Assembly (NCBI RefSeq): GCF_023736155.1
Contig: NZ_JAMLJJ010000001.1
Coordinates: forward strand, 124,001-188,000
DNA from: Larsenimonas salina
Lineage (GTDB): Bacteria > Pseudomonadota > Gammaproteobacteria > Pseudomonadales > Halomonadaceae
DNA: 64,000 nt
Reading direction: 5' to 3'
The position numbers and the translations under genes are program-made. This document shows, piece after piece, positions 10,025 to 19,427 of this stretch. Within the stretch, counting starts at the first letter, position 1; each line of letters opens with the position of its first letter. The notes beneath the pieces were generated by a model. The model ran no database searches. It saw only the letters and a program-made list of their open reading frames with translations, and was not told the origin of the DNA.

Positions 10025-10783
10025 ATGATCGATCGCAACACGCTGATTCACATGCTCGATGATGAGCTGACGCCGAGTCGGTTCAAAGATTATACGGTCA
10101 ATGGACTTCAGGTCGAAGGTCGTGAGCGTATCGGGCGCATCATGGGGGGCGTAACCGCGTGCGAGGCACTGATCGATGAGGCTATTGCCTGGCAGGCCGA
10201 TGCGGTGCTCGTGCATCACGGTTATTTCTGGAAAAACGAGCCGGCCCAGGTGACCGGCATGAAGCGTCGGCGTCTGGCCAAGTTGCTGGCCCACGACATC
10301 AATGTGCTGGCGTACCATCTGCCGCTCGATGCCCACCCAAGTCTTGGCAACAATGCGCAGCTTGGGCAGCTGATGGGGTGGACGTTTACCGGCGTACTCG
10401 ATGGGCCGGTCGGGCAGGGGCTTTTATACGAAGGCACGCTGTCGACGCCGATGACCCATGACGCATTGACTCAGCACATGGGGGAGGTGCTCGAGCGGAG
10501 GCCTTTGATGATTCAGGGTCATGATCGGCCAATCGAGCGTATTGCCTGGTGCACCGGCGGTGCGCAGGACATGATCGAGGCTGCGCGCGCGGCAGGTGTT
10601 GATGCGTTCGTGTCCGGCGAGATTTCAGAACGTACGACGCACATCGCGCGCGAGGAGGGCATCAGTTACTTTTCGGCAGGCCATCACGCAACCGAGCGGT
10701 GCGGGGTTCAGGCGCTGGGTGATTGGCTTTCCGAGCGTGCCGACATCGAGTTCCGATTCGTGGACATCGATAATCCGGTCTAA
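10025..10783 (+). CDS. Nif3-like dinuclear metal centre protein (YbgI/DUF34 family)
   Basis: A 252-residue member of the NIF3/YbgI family, hexameric toroid proteins with a two-metal site. Some family members have been proposed as GTP cyclohydrolase I type 2 or cofactor-repair proteins, but the role is not settled. Metal ligands are seen in VLVHHGYFW (about residues 62-70), in YHLPLDAHPSLGNNAQL, and late in FSAGHHATERCG. The ATG at 10025 has GGAGGGAAG upstream; a longer reading from 9929 overlaps the divergent protease start and is unlikely. The gene is divergent from the degS-type gene, as in Pseudomonas. Confidence 0.9.
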   Translation: MIDRNTLIHMLDDELTPSRFKDYTVNGLQVEGRERIGRIMGGVTACEALIDEAIAWQADAVLVHHGYFWKNEPAQVTGMKRRRLAKLLAHDINVLAYHLPLDAHPSLGNNAQLGQLMGWTFTGVLDGPVGQGLLYEGTLSTPMTHDALTQHMGEVLERRPLMIQGHDRPIERIAWCTGGAQDMIEAARAAGVDAFVSGEISERTTHIAREEGISYFSAGHHATERCGVQALGDWLSERADIEFRFVDIDNPV

Positions 10784-10797
10784 ACGGGTCGTTCTAT

Positions 10798-10826
10798 AAA
10801 AAAGCCGCCTTGATAGGCGGCCTTTT
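10798..10826. terminator. Bidirectional terminator after the Nif3-family gene
   Basis: GCCGCCT (10804-10810), loop TGAT, AGGCGGC (10815-10821), with an A run before and CTTTTC after. It lies between two convergent genes. Confidence 0.85.
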
Positions 10827-10872
10827 CATTGCCCGCGCACTGCACGGGCCAGGCAGTGCGGCTGATCGCCGA

Positions 10873-11319
10873 TCAGTAGCGGGGCGGCTGAGGGTCGTTT
10901 TCAGGCGCCTTGTTCTGCATGCCGTAGTTTTCAGAAAGCGTGCCACGCCCGCTTTCGGCGTAGTCTCTCGGGGCATGCAGCGAGGTGTCTTCCTCGCTCG
11001 GGCTTTCATCATCGTTTTGATGCAGGCGACGCTTGAGTTGAGGGTCATCACACAGGGCATCGGCTTGCGCGGTCAGTTGCTGTTGCAGCTCCTGGCTCGT
11101 GCGCTGGAGCTGGGTGACCAGATCCGTTGCCTGACTGAAGTGGTTATTCAGCGCATCGCGAACCTGGCCGAGCTGAAGCTCGGTTTCAGACAGGCGCTGC
11201 CTGACTTTCTGATTGCGTCGAACATTGGCGTTCAAAAGGTGATACCCCACCGCGCCAATCCCGATGCCGGCCAGCAAACACGCCAGCGCGAGAATCCAGT
11301 CGATGTTACCGTCGTTCAC
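10873..11319 (-). CDS. zapG: YhcB/DUF1043 family inner-membrane protein (ZapG-like)
   Basis: A 148-residue protein with one N-terminal membrane helix (WILALACLLAGIGIGAVGYHL), then a long charged helical region rich in Gln, Leu and Arg that should form a coiled coil, and a low-complexity acidic tail. This matches YhcB (also called ZapG or LapD), which links cell-envelope growth and division in E. coli. I chose GTG at 11319, with AAGGAGAG just upstream; an in-frame ATG at 11358 adds 13 residues with no ribosome site. It is divergent from zapE, a cell-division ATPase, as in other gammaproteobacteria. Confidence 0.83.
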   Translation of the reverse strand: MNDGNIDWILALACLLAGIGIGAVGYHLLNANVRRNQKVRQRLSETELQLGQVRDALNNHFSQATDLVTQLQRTSQELQQQLTAQADALCDDPQLKRRLHQNDDESPSEEDTSLHAPRDYAESGRGTLSENYGMQNKAPENDPQPPRY

Positions 11320-11489
11320 ACCGTCTCTCCTTGTGCTTATAAAACAGGAGCGTAGCATCGAGCCCCCGGGAATCCCGCCATTAAAGAACGTTGGCCTTGT
11401 TCAGTCAAACCCGGGCGTCCCACAGTCAGAGCCAGATTCGCTATACTGTGACGCTCTTTTCTTCCATCCACGCCGATCGATAGCCGTCC

Positions 11490-12647
11490 ATGAGCTCAAA
11501 ACCGACTCCGTTGCAGAAGTATAAACAAGACCTTGAACGCAAGGATTTCGAATACGACGCCGCGCAAGAGGCTGCCGTCAAGCATCTTCAGCGCTTGTAC
11601 GATGACCTGATGCGCACACCGGCCCCAACGCCTGCTGCCAAAAGCGGTGGGTCCGAGGGTGGGCTCAAGGGCAAGATGGCGGGATTTTTCGGGCGCAGCA
11701 AGAGTGCGCCCGAGGCGCCTTCGACGCCGGCCATCACGGGGCTTTATTTCTGGGGTGGGGTTGGTCGCGGCAAGACGTATCTTGTGGATACGTTTCACGA
11801 CAGCCTGCCGTTCGAGCGCAAGATGCGAACCCATTTTCACCGTTTCATGCAGCGCGTACACCGCGAGCTTGAGCATCACAAGGGTGAAAAGAACCCGCTT
11901 AACAAGGTTGCTGCCACACTTGCAAGCGAGGCGCGGGTCATCTGCTTTGATGAGTTTTTCGTCAAGGATATTACCGATGCGATGATTCTTGCCAATCTTT
12001 TGGAGGCACTGTTTGCACAGGGTGTCGTGCTGGTTGCTACGTCGAACATCGTGCCGGACGATCTTTACAAGGATGGTCTCCAGCGTGCCCGGTTCCTGCC
12101 GGCCATCGATCTCTTGAAGCGCCACTGCGAGGTGGTCAATGTCGATTCAGGGGTTGATTATCGGCTTAGGACCCTCGAGCAGGTTCAGATCTTTCACTAC
12201 CCAGACGATGCCGACGCCGAGCGCGCGCTTGAAGAGAGCTTCCAGCGGGTGTCGGGAAGCGCCGGCAAGACGCGACAGACCATCGAGATCAACAACCGTC
12301 AGCTAACGGCCGAGCGTGTCAACGAAGGGACGATCTGGTTCGATTTCAAGACGCTTTGTGATGGTCCGCGAAGTCAAAACGATTACATCGAACTTTCGCG
12401 CGAGTACCACACGGTCTTTCTTTCTCATGTGCCGGTCATGAGCGCCAATGAGGACAACCAGGTTCGTCGCTTCATCAACCTGGTGGATGAGTTCTATGAC
12501 CGGGCCGTGAAGCTTCTGATGAGCGCTGAGGTTGCTCCTGAGTCTCTCTACACCGGAGGCACGCTGTCGTTTGAGTTTGAGCGTACGCTTTCACGCCTTC
12601 AGGAGATGCAGTCCAAAGAGTATCTGGCGCTTGCGCACAAGCCGTGA
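11490..12647 (+). CDS. zapE: Cell division ATPase ZapE (AFG1 family)
   Basis: A 385-residue AFG1/ZapE-type P-loop ATPase. In E. coli ZapE joins the Z-ring late in division and destabilises FtsZ polymers in an ATP-dependent way. Walker A is GGVGRGKTYL (about residues 88-97), Walker B is VICFDEFFVKDITDAM (about 150-165), and the arginine-finger region SNIVPDDLYKDGLQR follows. The N-terminal part has a Gly/Ser/Lys-rich insertion (about residues 50-75) that is not conserved. It precedes rplM-rpsI, but a strong promoter in between shows the ribosomal operon is separate. Confidence 0.93.
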   Translation: MSSKPTPLQKYKQDLERKDFEYDAAQEAAVKHLQRLYDDLMRTPAPTPAAKSGGSEGGLKGKMAGFFGRSKSAPEAPSTPAITGLYFWGGVGRGKTYLVDTFHDSLPFERKMRTHFHRFMQRVHRELEHHKGEKNPLNKVAATLASEARVICFDEFFVKDITDAMILANLLEALFAQGVVLVATSNIVPDDLYKDGLQRARFLPAIDLLKRHCEVVNVDSGVDYRLRTLEQVQIFHYPDDADAERALEESFQRVSGSAGKTRQTIEINNRQLTAERVNEGTIWFDFKTLCDGPRSQNDYIELSREYHTVFLSHVPVMSANEDNQVRRFINLVDEFYDRAVKLLMSAEVAPESLYTGGTLSFEFERTLSRLQEMQSKEYLALAHKP

Positions 12648-12676
12648 CGAAAAGCCGGTTGAAGGTAAAAAAGGGG

Positions 12677-12705
12677 TTATCAGTACCGGTGGCCCCATGT
12701 ATAAT
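12677..12705 (+). promoter_or_regulatory. Promoter of rplM-rpsI
   Basis: A -35 TTATCA (12677-12682), a 17-base spacer and a perfect -10 TATAAT (12700-12705). The start should be near 12712, giving a leader of about 90 bases before rplM. Confidence 0.85.
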
Positions 12706-12719
12706 GCGCGCTCGCCATT

Positions 12720-12739
12720 GTTACCGTGGTTTAGGTAAC
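12720..12739 (+). promoter_or_regulatory. Hairpin in the rplM leader, possible L13 autoregulation site
   Basis: GTTACC pairs perfectly with GGTAAC around an 8-base loop, inside the untranslated leader of rplM. In E. coli, L13 represses its own operon through the rplM leader mRNA. Whether this stem is the equivalent operator is inference. Confidence 0.4.
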
Positions 12740-12799
12740 CAAGAAAAATAGGGATTGGTCATGGCCTTTAACGGTCAGTGACCCTCAAGAGGTATTTTC

Positions 12800-13228
12800 A
12801 TGAAGACGTTCAGCGCCAAACCGCAGTCCGTCCAGCGCGACTGGTATGTCGTCGACGCGACGGACAAGACTCTGGGTCGTCTTGCTACCGAAATCGCACG
12901 TCGTTTGCGTGGCAAGCACAAGCCCGAATATACGCCTCACGTTGATACTGGCGACTACATCGTCGTTATCAATGCCGAAAAGGTCCGTGTGACCGGTAAT
13001 AAGGCGTCTGCCAAGAATTATTATCGCCACACCGGTTATCCCGGTGGTCTGCGTTCCATGACCTTCGAACAGATGATCGATCACGCGCCTGAGCGTGTCA
13101 TTGAGTTCGCCGTTAAGGGCATGCTGCCCAAAGGTCCGCTAGGCCGTGCCATGCACGCCAAGCTCAAGGTCTATGCTGGCGCCGAGCACCCGCATGCCGC
13201 ACAGCAGCCGCAAGCTCTGAACATCTGA
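12800..13228 (+). CDS. rplM: 50S ribosomal protein L13
   Basis: A 142-residue uL13 protein, the standard bacterial length. [20 protein letters not shown] at the start, [14 protein letters not shown], the HTGYPGGL loop and [11 protein letters not shown] are all canonical. L13 is an early-assembling large-subunit protein. AAGAGGTATTTTC precedes the ATG. rpsI follows after 13 bases, the usual two-gene operon. Confidence 0.99.
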   Translation: MKTFSAKPQSVQRDWYVVDATDKTLGRLATEIARRLRGKHKPEYTPHVDTGDYIVVINAEKVRVTGNKASAKNYYRHTGYPGGLRSMTFEQMIDHAPERVIEFAVKGMLPKGPLGRAMHAKLKVYAGAEHPHAAQQPQALNI

Positions 13229-13241
13229 AGGAAGGTCTGAT

Positions 13242-13631
13242 ATGTCCCAACAGTATTACGGTACCGGTCGCCGCAAGACTTCTACCGCACGTGTATTCAT
13301 GAAGCCGGGTACCGGCAAGATTACGGTCAACAGCCGTGAAATCAACGAGTACTTCGGTCGTGTTACTGCGCAGATGGTTGTTCGTCAGCCGCTCGAGCTG
13401 ACCGAAACCACTGGCCAGTTCGATCTCAATATCACCGTCCAGGGCGGTGGTGGTTCGGCTCAAGCCGGTGCGATCCGTCACGGCATCACACGCGCACTGC
13501 TTCAGTACAACGAAGAGTTCCGCAAGCCGCTTCGCAGCGCAGGCTACGTTACTCGTGACGCACGTGAAGTCGAGCGTAAGAAGGTCGGTCTTCGCAAGGC
13601 GCGTCGTCGTCCGCAGTTCTCCAAGCGTTAA
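13242..13631 (+). CDS. rpsI: 30S ribosomal protein S9
   Basis: A 129-residue uS9 protein with [15 protein letters not shown] at the start and the conserved C-terminal tail [12 protein letters not shown], whose final Lys-Arg reaches the P-site tRNA. A good ribosome site (GAAGGT) precedes the ATG. In Pseudomonas and many relatives petABC (cytochrome bc1) follows; here a terminator and sspA follow instead. Confidence 0.99.
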   Translation: MSQQYYGTGRRKTSTARVFMKPGTGKITVNSREINEYFGRVTAQMVVRQPLELTETTGQFDLNITVQGGGGSAQAGAIRHGITRALLQYNEEFRKPLRSAGYVTRDAREVERKKVGLRKARRRPQFSKR

Positions 13632-13653
13632 TCGCACCCTTATTGGGTTGGAG

Positions 13654-13684
13654 ACGCCCGGGCCGAATGGTCTGGGCGTTTTTG
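13654..13684 (+). terminator. Terminator of rplM-rpsI
   Basis: ACGCCC (13654-13659) pairs with GGGCGT (13674-13679), with weaker pairing inside, followed by TTTTT. An extended -10-like TGGTATGAT at 13741-13749 further on may start sspA, though its -35 is poor. Confidence 0.82.
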
Positions 13685-13778
13685 TGTCTGGCCGGCCTCC
13701 TTCGAGGTCGGTATATGTTACCCTCCGACGGTGCCACACGTGGTATGATCGGGCTTGAATCAAAGCGAGGAAAGTTAC

Positions 13779-14411
13779 ATGGGTGTCGTAGCCAAACGAT
13801 CGTCTATGACGTTTTATACCGGAAATGATGATCATTACAGTCATCGTGTCCGGATTGTCCTGGCCGAAAAGGGCGTCTCCGTCGATATCATCGAAGTCAA
13901 CGAGGCAAATCCGCCGGCAGAACTTGCTGATCTCAACCCCTACAACAGTGCTCCAACGCTTCTGGATCGTGATCTTGTACTCTATGAGTCTCAGGTCATG
14001 ATGGAGTATCTGGACGAGCGCTTTCCGCACCCGCCGCTTCTGCCTGTCTATCCGGTCGCGCGCGCTCAGAGTCGACTCTGGGTTCATCGCGTCGAGCGCG
14101 AGTGGTGCTCCAAGGTCAGTATGCTGGTCAACGGCACAGGTACCAAGAAGGAGCAGGAGGCTGCACGCAAGGAGTTGCGTGAAAGCCTGATCGGTATCAG
14201 TCCGATCTTCGAGGACCTGCCGTTTTTCATGAGTGAAGAATTTTCTCTGGTCGATTGCTGCGTCGCCCCGATCCTCTGGCGCTTGCCAAGTCTTGGTATC
14301 GAGCTTCCCGAAGCCCAGGTCAAGCCGCTCATGGAGTATATGGAGCGCGTATTTTCCCGGGATGCCTTCAAGGCGTCGCTGACGGAAGCCGAGCGCGAAA
14401 TTCGAGCGTAA
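13779..14411 (+). CDS. sspA: Stringent starvation protein A
   Basis: A 210-residue RNA-polymerase-associated protein with a glutathione-S-transferase fold and no expected GST activity. In E. coli SspA binds the sigma70 holoenzyme in stationary phase and lowers H-NS levels. The thioredoxin-like N-terminal half has [21 protein letters not shown], then [17 protein letters not shown]. The conserved surface pocket of SspA (Pro-His-Pro region) appears as FPHPPLLPV near residue 88. The ATG at 13779 has GAGGAAAG at good spacing. sspB follows after 40 bases; the pair is an old gammaproteobacterial unit. Confidence 0.94.
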   Translation: MGVVAKRSSMTFYTGNDDHYSHRVRIVLAEKGVSVDIIEVNEANPPAELADLNPYNSAPTLLDRDLVLYESQVMMEYLDERFPHPPLLPVYPVARAQSRLWVHRVEREWCSKVSMLVNGTGTKKEQEAARKELRESLIGISPIFEDLPFFMSEEFSLVDCCVAPILWRLPSLGIELPEAQVKPLMEYMERVFSRDAFKASLTEAEREIRA

Positions 14412-14451
14412 TCGACGACCCGGCTGTTAGCCGGGTGCAGGAGGAAGGAAT

Positions 14452-14988
14452 ATGTCATCTACCAGTCGTCCCTATCTCGCACGCGCGCTGTACGAGTGGT
14501 TGCTGGATAACGAGCTGACGCCTTATATGGTCATCGACGCCGAGTTGCCGGGCGTGACCGTGCCGCGTCAGTTCGTTCAAAACGGACAGATCGTGCTCAA
14601 CGTGTCGCCGGATGCCGTGCGTGACCTGATGATGGAAAACGCCATGATCGCGTTCAATGCGCGGTTTGGCGGTCAGCCAATGCGTGTCGAAGTTCCGATT
14701 GACGCACTCGTTGCGGTCTACGCTCGAGAAAACGGCGTTGGTATGGTGTTCGGACACGAGCCGATCATTCCAGGTGCGGAAGACGATGACGATGCGGACA
14801 TCGAGGAAAGCGGTCCGGCGCTTCGAAGCGTCGAATCGCCGTCATCGGATAGCGTTGAAGAAGAGAAGGCGCCCACTCAGCAGCACGATTCAGGCAGTGA
14901 CGCTTCAGGCAGTGACGCTTCAGGCAGTGACAGCGACTCTGACAAGGGGGCCGAGAAAAAGCGGCCATCACTGCGGGTCATCAAGTAA
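14452..14988 (+). CDS. sspB: ClpXP protease specificity factor SspB
   Basis: A 178-residue adaptor that delivers ssrA-tagged proteins from stalled ribosomes to ClpXP. Residues 1-110 are the dimeric substrate-binding domain, with RPYLARALYEWLLDNELTPY and the peptide groove around MRVEVPIDALVAVYARENG. A flexible acidic linker of about 60 residues follows and ends in PSLRVIK, the short ClpX-binding tail (E. coli ends in LRVVK). The linker contains a three-copy 15-base tandem repeat coding for Ser-Gly-Ser-Asp-Ala (about 14887-14931). AGGAGGAAGG precedes the ATG. Confidence 0.95.
   Translation: MSSTSRPYLARALYEWLLDNELTPYMVIDAELPGVTVPRQFVQNGQIVLNVSPDAVRDLMMENAMIAFNARFGGQPMRVEVPIDALVAVYARENGVGMVFGHEPIIPGAEDDDDADIEESGPALRSVESPSSDSVEEEKAPTQQHDSGSDASGSDASGSDSDSDKGAEKKRPSLRVIK
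14887..14931 (+). repeat. Three-copy 15-base tandem repeat inside sspB
   Basis: Three in-frame copies of about 15 bases (core TTCAGGCAGTGACGC) code for SGSDA units in the flexible linker of SspB. Copies are nearly identical at the DNA level, so copy number could change by slippage without breaking the frame. Confidence 0.85.
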
Positions 14989-15018
14989 GACGCGAGTGGG
15001 TTCCCGAGTAGAGGATGT

Positions 15019-15049
15019 AAAAAGGCAAGCCGTAGGGCTTGCCTTTTTT
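15019..15049. terminator. Bidirectional terminator between sspB and the BON lipoprotein gene
   Basis: GGCAAGCC (15024-15031) pairs with GGCTTGCC (15036-15043), flanked by AAAAA and TTTTTT. It lies between convergent genes. Confidence 0.93.
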
Positions 15050-15054
15050 ATGGG

Positions 15055-15615
15055 TCACTGGCCGATGTACTGAAAGACCTTGACCACCTGCCGGACGCCA
15101 TCGATGCTTGCGGCGAGCGAGGCGACGTCGTCAGCGGCGTGCTTGCTGACGGTGCCCATCAGGTAGACAACCCCGTTTTCCGTGATTACGTGAACGCTTT
15201 CACTGTCGATCGAATTGTCGACGACCAGTCTTGAGTTGATGTTGGTCGTGATCCAGCTGTCCTTGACGCGCTGAGCGCGTGAGGTATTTTCACCAATCTC
15301 CAGCTCGTTTCGAACATCCTTGACGCCGTTCTGGCGCTTGACTGCATCTCCCGCCATGGTCTTGAGTTCCTGGTTCTGAACCTGGCCGGTCAGAAGCACA
15401 TGGCCGTTATACGCGTCGACATTGATGTGAGCATCGGCGTAGCGGTAATCCCCATGCAGGATCAACTCGAGCAGGCGATGCTGAAGCTGGCTGTCACCCT
15501 GGGCGACGGCGTCCGGGCGGGGTTGATAATTCATGCCCTGTTGTCCGACCGAGGCACAGCCACTGACTGCCACTGCTACAGCGACCAGCGCCGCTGACAT
15601 AAAGCCTTTTTTCAT
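15055..15615 (-). CDS. dolP: BON-domain outer-membrane lipoprotein (DolP/YraP-like)
   Basis: A 186-residue lipoprotein with two BON domains. The lipobox is VSGCAS after a hydrophobic run (SAALVAVAVAV), so Cys19 should be lipidated. BON1 lies at about residues 45-115 (NVDAYNGHVLLTGQV) and BON2 at about 120-186 (ITENGVVYLMGTVSK). DolP binds anionic phospholipid at division sites and supports outer-membrane integrity and BAM function. The lpoA-yraN-diaA-dolP order on the minus strand is that of E. coli, which supports the name. Confidence 0.9.
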   Translation of the reverse strand: MKKGFMSAALVAVAVAVSGCASVGQQGMNYQPRPDAVAQGDSQLQHRLLELILHGDYRYADAHINVDAYNGHVLLTGQVQNQELKTMAGDAVKRQNGVKDVRNELEIGENTSRAQRVKDSWITTNINSRLVVDNSIDSESVHVITENGVVYLMGTVSKHAADDVASLAASIDGVRQVVKVFQYIGQ

Positions 15616-15621
15616 GATTGT

Positions 15622-16227
<606 letters not shown>

Positions 16228-16321
16228 CTATCGTTGGAATCGAGTGAAGTATCGGATATGCAGTATCGGACAGTAACGCGTGATGATGCCAGCCTCGAAA
16301 AGGGGATGCCAGCGCGGCGCA

Positions 16322-16684
16322 TTAGACGGCGTCGAACGCGTTCTTGATCCAGTGGATGTGTTCGGCGTCGGCGCCATCAATGGCCACAACGTCAAATCGG
16401 CAGCGCGCGGCTGGATGACTCTGAAGATACAGACTGGCGGCGCGGATCAGGCGCCGTTGCTTGGCATGGGTAATGCTTTCAAGCGCCGAGCCGTGCTGGT
16501 TCGACGCGCGATGGCGCACCTCGACAAACACCAGGGTCTCGCCGTCGCGCATGATTAGATCCAGCTCGCCGCCCTTGAAGGTGACATTGCTTGCCACCTG
16601 AACAAGGCCGCGTTCAATAAGCCAGCGGGCCGCCAATGCTTCCATGTGGCGGCCCCGGTGATGGCTACTGCGTCTCATCCACAT
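16322..16684 (-). CDS. yraN: YraN family (UPF0102) endonuclease-like protein
   Basis: A 120-residue UPF0102 protein with a restriction-endonuclease-like core: a conserved Glu in the first helix (AARWLIERGL), then GGELDLIMRDGETLVFVEVRHR, which carries the Asp and Glu-X-Lys/Arg-type residues of that fold. The biological role is not established. The start overlaps the 3' end of lpoA by 20 bases on the same strand, implying coupling. A 106-base gap separates it from diaA. Confidence 0.9.
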   Translation of the reverse strand: MWMRRSSHHRGRHMEALAARWLIERGLVQVASNVTFKGGELDLIMRDGETLVFVEVRHRASNQHGSALESITHAKQRRLIRAASLYLQSHPAARCRFDVVAIDGADAEHIHWIKNAFDAV

Positions 16685-18428
16685 TGAGGCTGCTTGAGGA
16701 GGTTACGGTGGGCAGTGCTGGCGCTCCTTGCTTGAACTGTGCCCAGGGGAGCTTGCGCTGAAAGCGCCGCTCATCGGTCAGATGAAGCGTGCCGGTGGCA
16801 CCGTTGACCTCGAGTGAGGCCACTTTTTCAAACAGCGGCAAGCGGCGTGACAGCTCATAGGCGTCCACGCCCATCGCCTTCAGCTTGAGAAGCGCCGGTT
16901 GATCCTGGCCTGAAAATTCCTGGTAGGCGCTCGAGTAGGGCAGTGCGTCGACGCCCCCTACGGCCGGGTCCGGGATCTGCCAGGGAATGTCGCAGAACAG
17001 CACGCCGTTCAGGTCGTGATCCATGCGGGGCTGGGGGGCGCCCTGATAAATATGGGATGTGGCGTAGACCGGAAGTGTCCTTGCGTAATAATAATCAAGC
17101 GAGGGTGGCACCTGGCGGCCGTAGCTCGGCAAGGCCAGCAAAAACAGCATGTCCGGCGTCTGACCGCTCTTGAGCGCTTTTTGCACCGCGTTCGTTGCCG
17201 AGCCGTCGGGGTCGTAATTCACAACGCTTGCGATTCGCCCACCCTTTTGCTGCCAGGCCTCCTGAAAGGCGCTTAGTACACGGTTGCCCCAGTCGTTGCT
17301 GGGAACCATGACTGCCGCATTGCGATGGCCGTCGGTATAGGCGCGCTGGGCCGCGTTTCGAGCCTCGTCTTCGGCCGAAAGGCCATATTCGTAGAGATTG
17401 CCGGCGGTATTGGTGGCGTTGGTGCCGTAGTTCAGTGCAAGTGTCGTGATCGGAAGGTCCGGGCGCGTTTCGAGCTGGCTGACCTTGTCCTTATCGAGCG
17501 GGCCGACCACGAGCTGAGCGCCGTTCATGGCTGCCTGTGCATACAGGCTTTGAATGTCCTGGGCGCTGGAATCGTAAAAGGTCAGCTGCGGCGTCTGCTG
17601 CCCATTGTTGCTGGCGATCAGGTTCTGCGCCTTCATGCCGGTTCGAATGGCGTCGGCGATGGTTTTGAGCGGGCCGGATTCAGGCAGGAATACGGCAATA
17701 CGGTCGACCTGCTCGTTTCGGGCATCGCCAAGCGCTGCCAGGTCACTCGGCAATTGCCGGCCCGCCGGGTGCTCTGAGTGGCGCGATTGCCAGCCCGTGA
17801 CAGCGCTGAACAGATGTTGAAGGTCGCTGCCCTGCTCGCGGCTTACCCGGGCGAGGCTGACCCAGCCGCGTGCAGTCGGGTTCATGGATTCAAGGTTTTC
17901 GAGCTGGTCGCCGCTTAGCCGTGCGATCTGACGCCAGATCGGGTCATTCAGTCGAACGTCAGAGGTTTCATCCTGCACTCGAATCAAGGTGGTGGCGGCG
18001 TCAAATGGGCGGTTGAGCTGCCCAAGCGCCACGCCTTTTCTGGCCATCAGGCTCTGACGCTCGGAGGACGAGACCTGCTCGAGAGAAATCGCATCGACTG
18101 CCTGAAGGGCTGTGCGGCCATCGTTTTGCATCAGTGCGGTCTTGCTGGTCAGCAGGGCCCACCGCGTCAACTCACTGCCCTGAAGTGCGCTCGAGTCGAG
18201 CCGCTTGAGCACGTCGAGTGCCTGCGCTGGCTGGTTGTCACGTGCTAGGATGGTCGCGGCCTTCAGGCGGGTCTGAGCGGCGTTCGTGCCTTGCTGTTGC
18301 TTGGCTTGTTCGAGCAGTTGCTGGGCTGACTGGGGCTCGGATGTGCCCGTCAGCGAGGAGCTGGCGCAGCCGCCGAGGGCCAGGGTGAGCGCGGCAGCCG
18401 CTGTCGCACATCGCCATGAGGTTCGCAT
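16665..18428 (-). CDS. lpoA: Penicillin-binding protein activator LpoA
   Basis: A 587-residue outer-membrane lipoprotein that reaches through the periplasm to activate PBP1a. The lipobox is LGGCAS after TAAAALTLALG, with Cys21 lipidated. Residues of about 30-250 form a helical TPR-like N-domain; 250-575 form a periplasmic-binding-protein fold (IAVFLPESGPL, then QLVVGPLDKDKVSQL and NDWGNRVLSAFQEAW), as in LpoA/YraM. It is divergent from rsmI, exactly as in E. coli and Pseudomonas. Confidence 0.94.
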   Translation of the reverse strand: MRTSWRCATAAAALTLALGGCASSSLTGTSEPQSAQQLLEQAKQQQGTNAAQTRLKAATILARDNQPAQALDVLKRLDSSALQGSELTRWALLTSKTALMQNDGRTALQAVDAISLEQVSSSERQSLMARKGVALGQLNRPFDAATTLIRVQDETSDVRLNDPIWRQIARLSGDQLENLESMNPTARGWVSLARVSREQGSDLQHLFSAVTGWQSRHSEHPAGRQLPSDLAALGDARNEQVDRIAVFLPESGPLKTIADAIRTGMKAQNLIASNNGQQTPQLTFYDSSAQDIQSLYAQAAMNGAQLVVGPLDKDKVSQLETRPDLPITTLALNYGTNATNTAGNLYEYGLSAEDEARNAAQRAYTDGHRNAAVMVPSNDWGNRVLSAFQEAWQQKGGRIASVVNYDPDGSATNAVQKALKSGQTPDMLFLLALPSYGRQVPPSLDYYYARTLPVYATSHIYQGAPQPRMDHDLNGVLFCDIPWQIPDPAVGGVDALPYSSAYQEFSGQDQPALLKLKAMGVDAYELSRRLPLFEKVASLEVNGATGTLHLTDERRFQRKLPWAQFKQGAPALPTVTSSSSLNVDETQ

Positions 18429-18528
18429 GATGTCTTGCCTCTTTTAATCGACCTTGATTGGGCGCCAGGCGCCATTCCTTTTTTACTACCGGGGCGGGCT
18501 CCCGGCCTTTCAGCATAACGGATAACAG

Positions 18529-19380
18529 ATGACACACCTTTCCGAGGGGGCATTGTACGTGGTTGCCACACCGATTGGTAACCTCGATGACATGTCGGCC
18601 CGCGCCTTGAAGATTCTTTCAGAGGTCGATCTGGTCGCGGCAGAAGATACGCGCCACAGTGCCCGACTGCTGGCGCACTTTGACATTCGAACACCGCTTC
18701 TGTCGCTGCATGAGCACAACGAGGCGGCCCGGGTCGAAACTCTGGTTGAGCGGGTGCAAAAGGGGGAGCGCATAGCTCTGATCAGCGACGCCGGAACACC
18801 GCTTATTTCGGACCCGGGCTATAAGGTCGTCAACGCCTTGCGTGCCAATGACTGCGCGGTGGTGCCCGTACCGGGACCGTGTGCGCTGATTACGGCGCTC
18901 AGCGCGGCGGGGCTTCCAAGTGATGCGTTCAGCTTTCATGGCTTCGCGCCATCAAAAAGTACGGCCCGCCGGGCGCTGCTTGAGACGTTTATAAGCGCGC
19001 AAGGCACGCAGATTCTCTATGAGTCCCCGCACCGAATCCGCCATCTGCTCGAAGAGGGGGGTGATGTGCTGCCCGAGCGCCAGTGGGTGCTGGCACGGGA
19101 GTTGACCAAGACATTCGAGACCTTTTTGAAGGGCACGCCCGCCGAACTGGTTGCCCGGCTTGAAGAGGATGCCAACCAGGGGCGGGGAGAATTCGTGGTG
19201 CTGATCGCCGGCACGTCGCAGGATAAAGTGGCCAAGACGCGAGCCGACATTGACGCCGACCGGCTGCTTGAGGCGCTCGTAGAGGAGGGTGTCGGCGTAA
19301 AGCAGTCGGCGGCCATCGCCGCACGGCTGCTGGGCGGCCGGAAAAAGCAGTGGTACCAAACACTTCTTGATCGTCAGTAA
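18529..19380 (+). CDS. rsmI: 16S rRNA 2'-O-ribose C1402 methyltransferase RsmI
   Basis: A 283-residue SAM-dependent methyltransferase of the tetrapyrrole-methylase fold that modifies C1402 in the ribosomal decoding centre; RsmH, encoded 0.5 kb downstream, modifies the same base at N4. The signature LYVVATPIGNLDDMSARAL lies at about residues 8-26, AEDTRHSARLL at about 43-53, and ISDAGTPLISDPGY at about 85-98. It is divergent from lpoA and followed by the RNase P RNA. Confidence 0.96.
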   Translation: MTHLSEGALYVVATPIGNLDDMSARALKILSEVDLVAAEDTRHSARLLAHFDIRTPLLSLHEHNEAARVETLVERVQKGERIALISDAGTPLISDPGYKVVNALRANDCAVVPVPGPCALITALSAAGLPSDAFSFHGFAPSKSTARRALLETFISAQGTQILYESPHRIRHLLEEGGDVLPERQWVLARELTKTFETFLKGTPAELVARLEEDANQGRGEFVVLIAGTSQDKVAKTRADIDADRLLEALVEEGVGVKQSAAIAARLLGGRKKQWYQTLLDRQ

Positions 19381-19427
19381 CGCTTTGTAGAGAAGTGCAT
19401 TTATCCGTGATCTTGTTCATAGAACAG

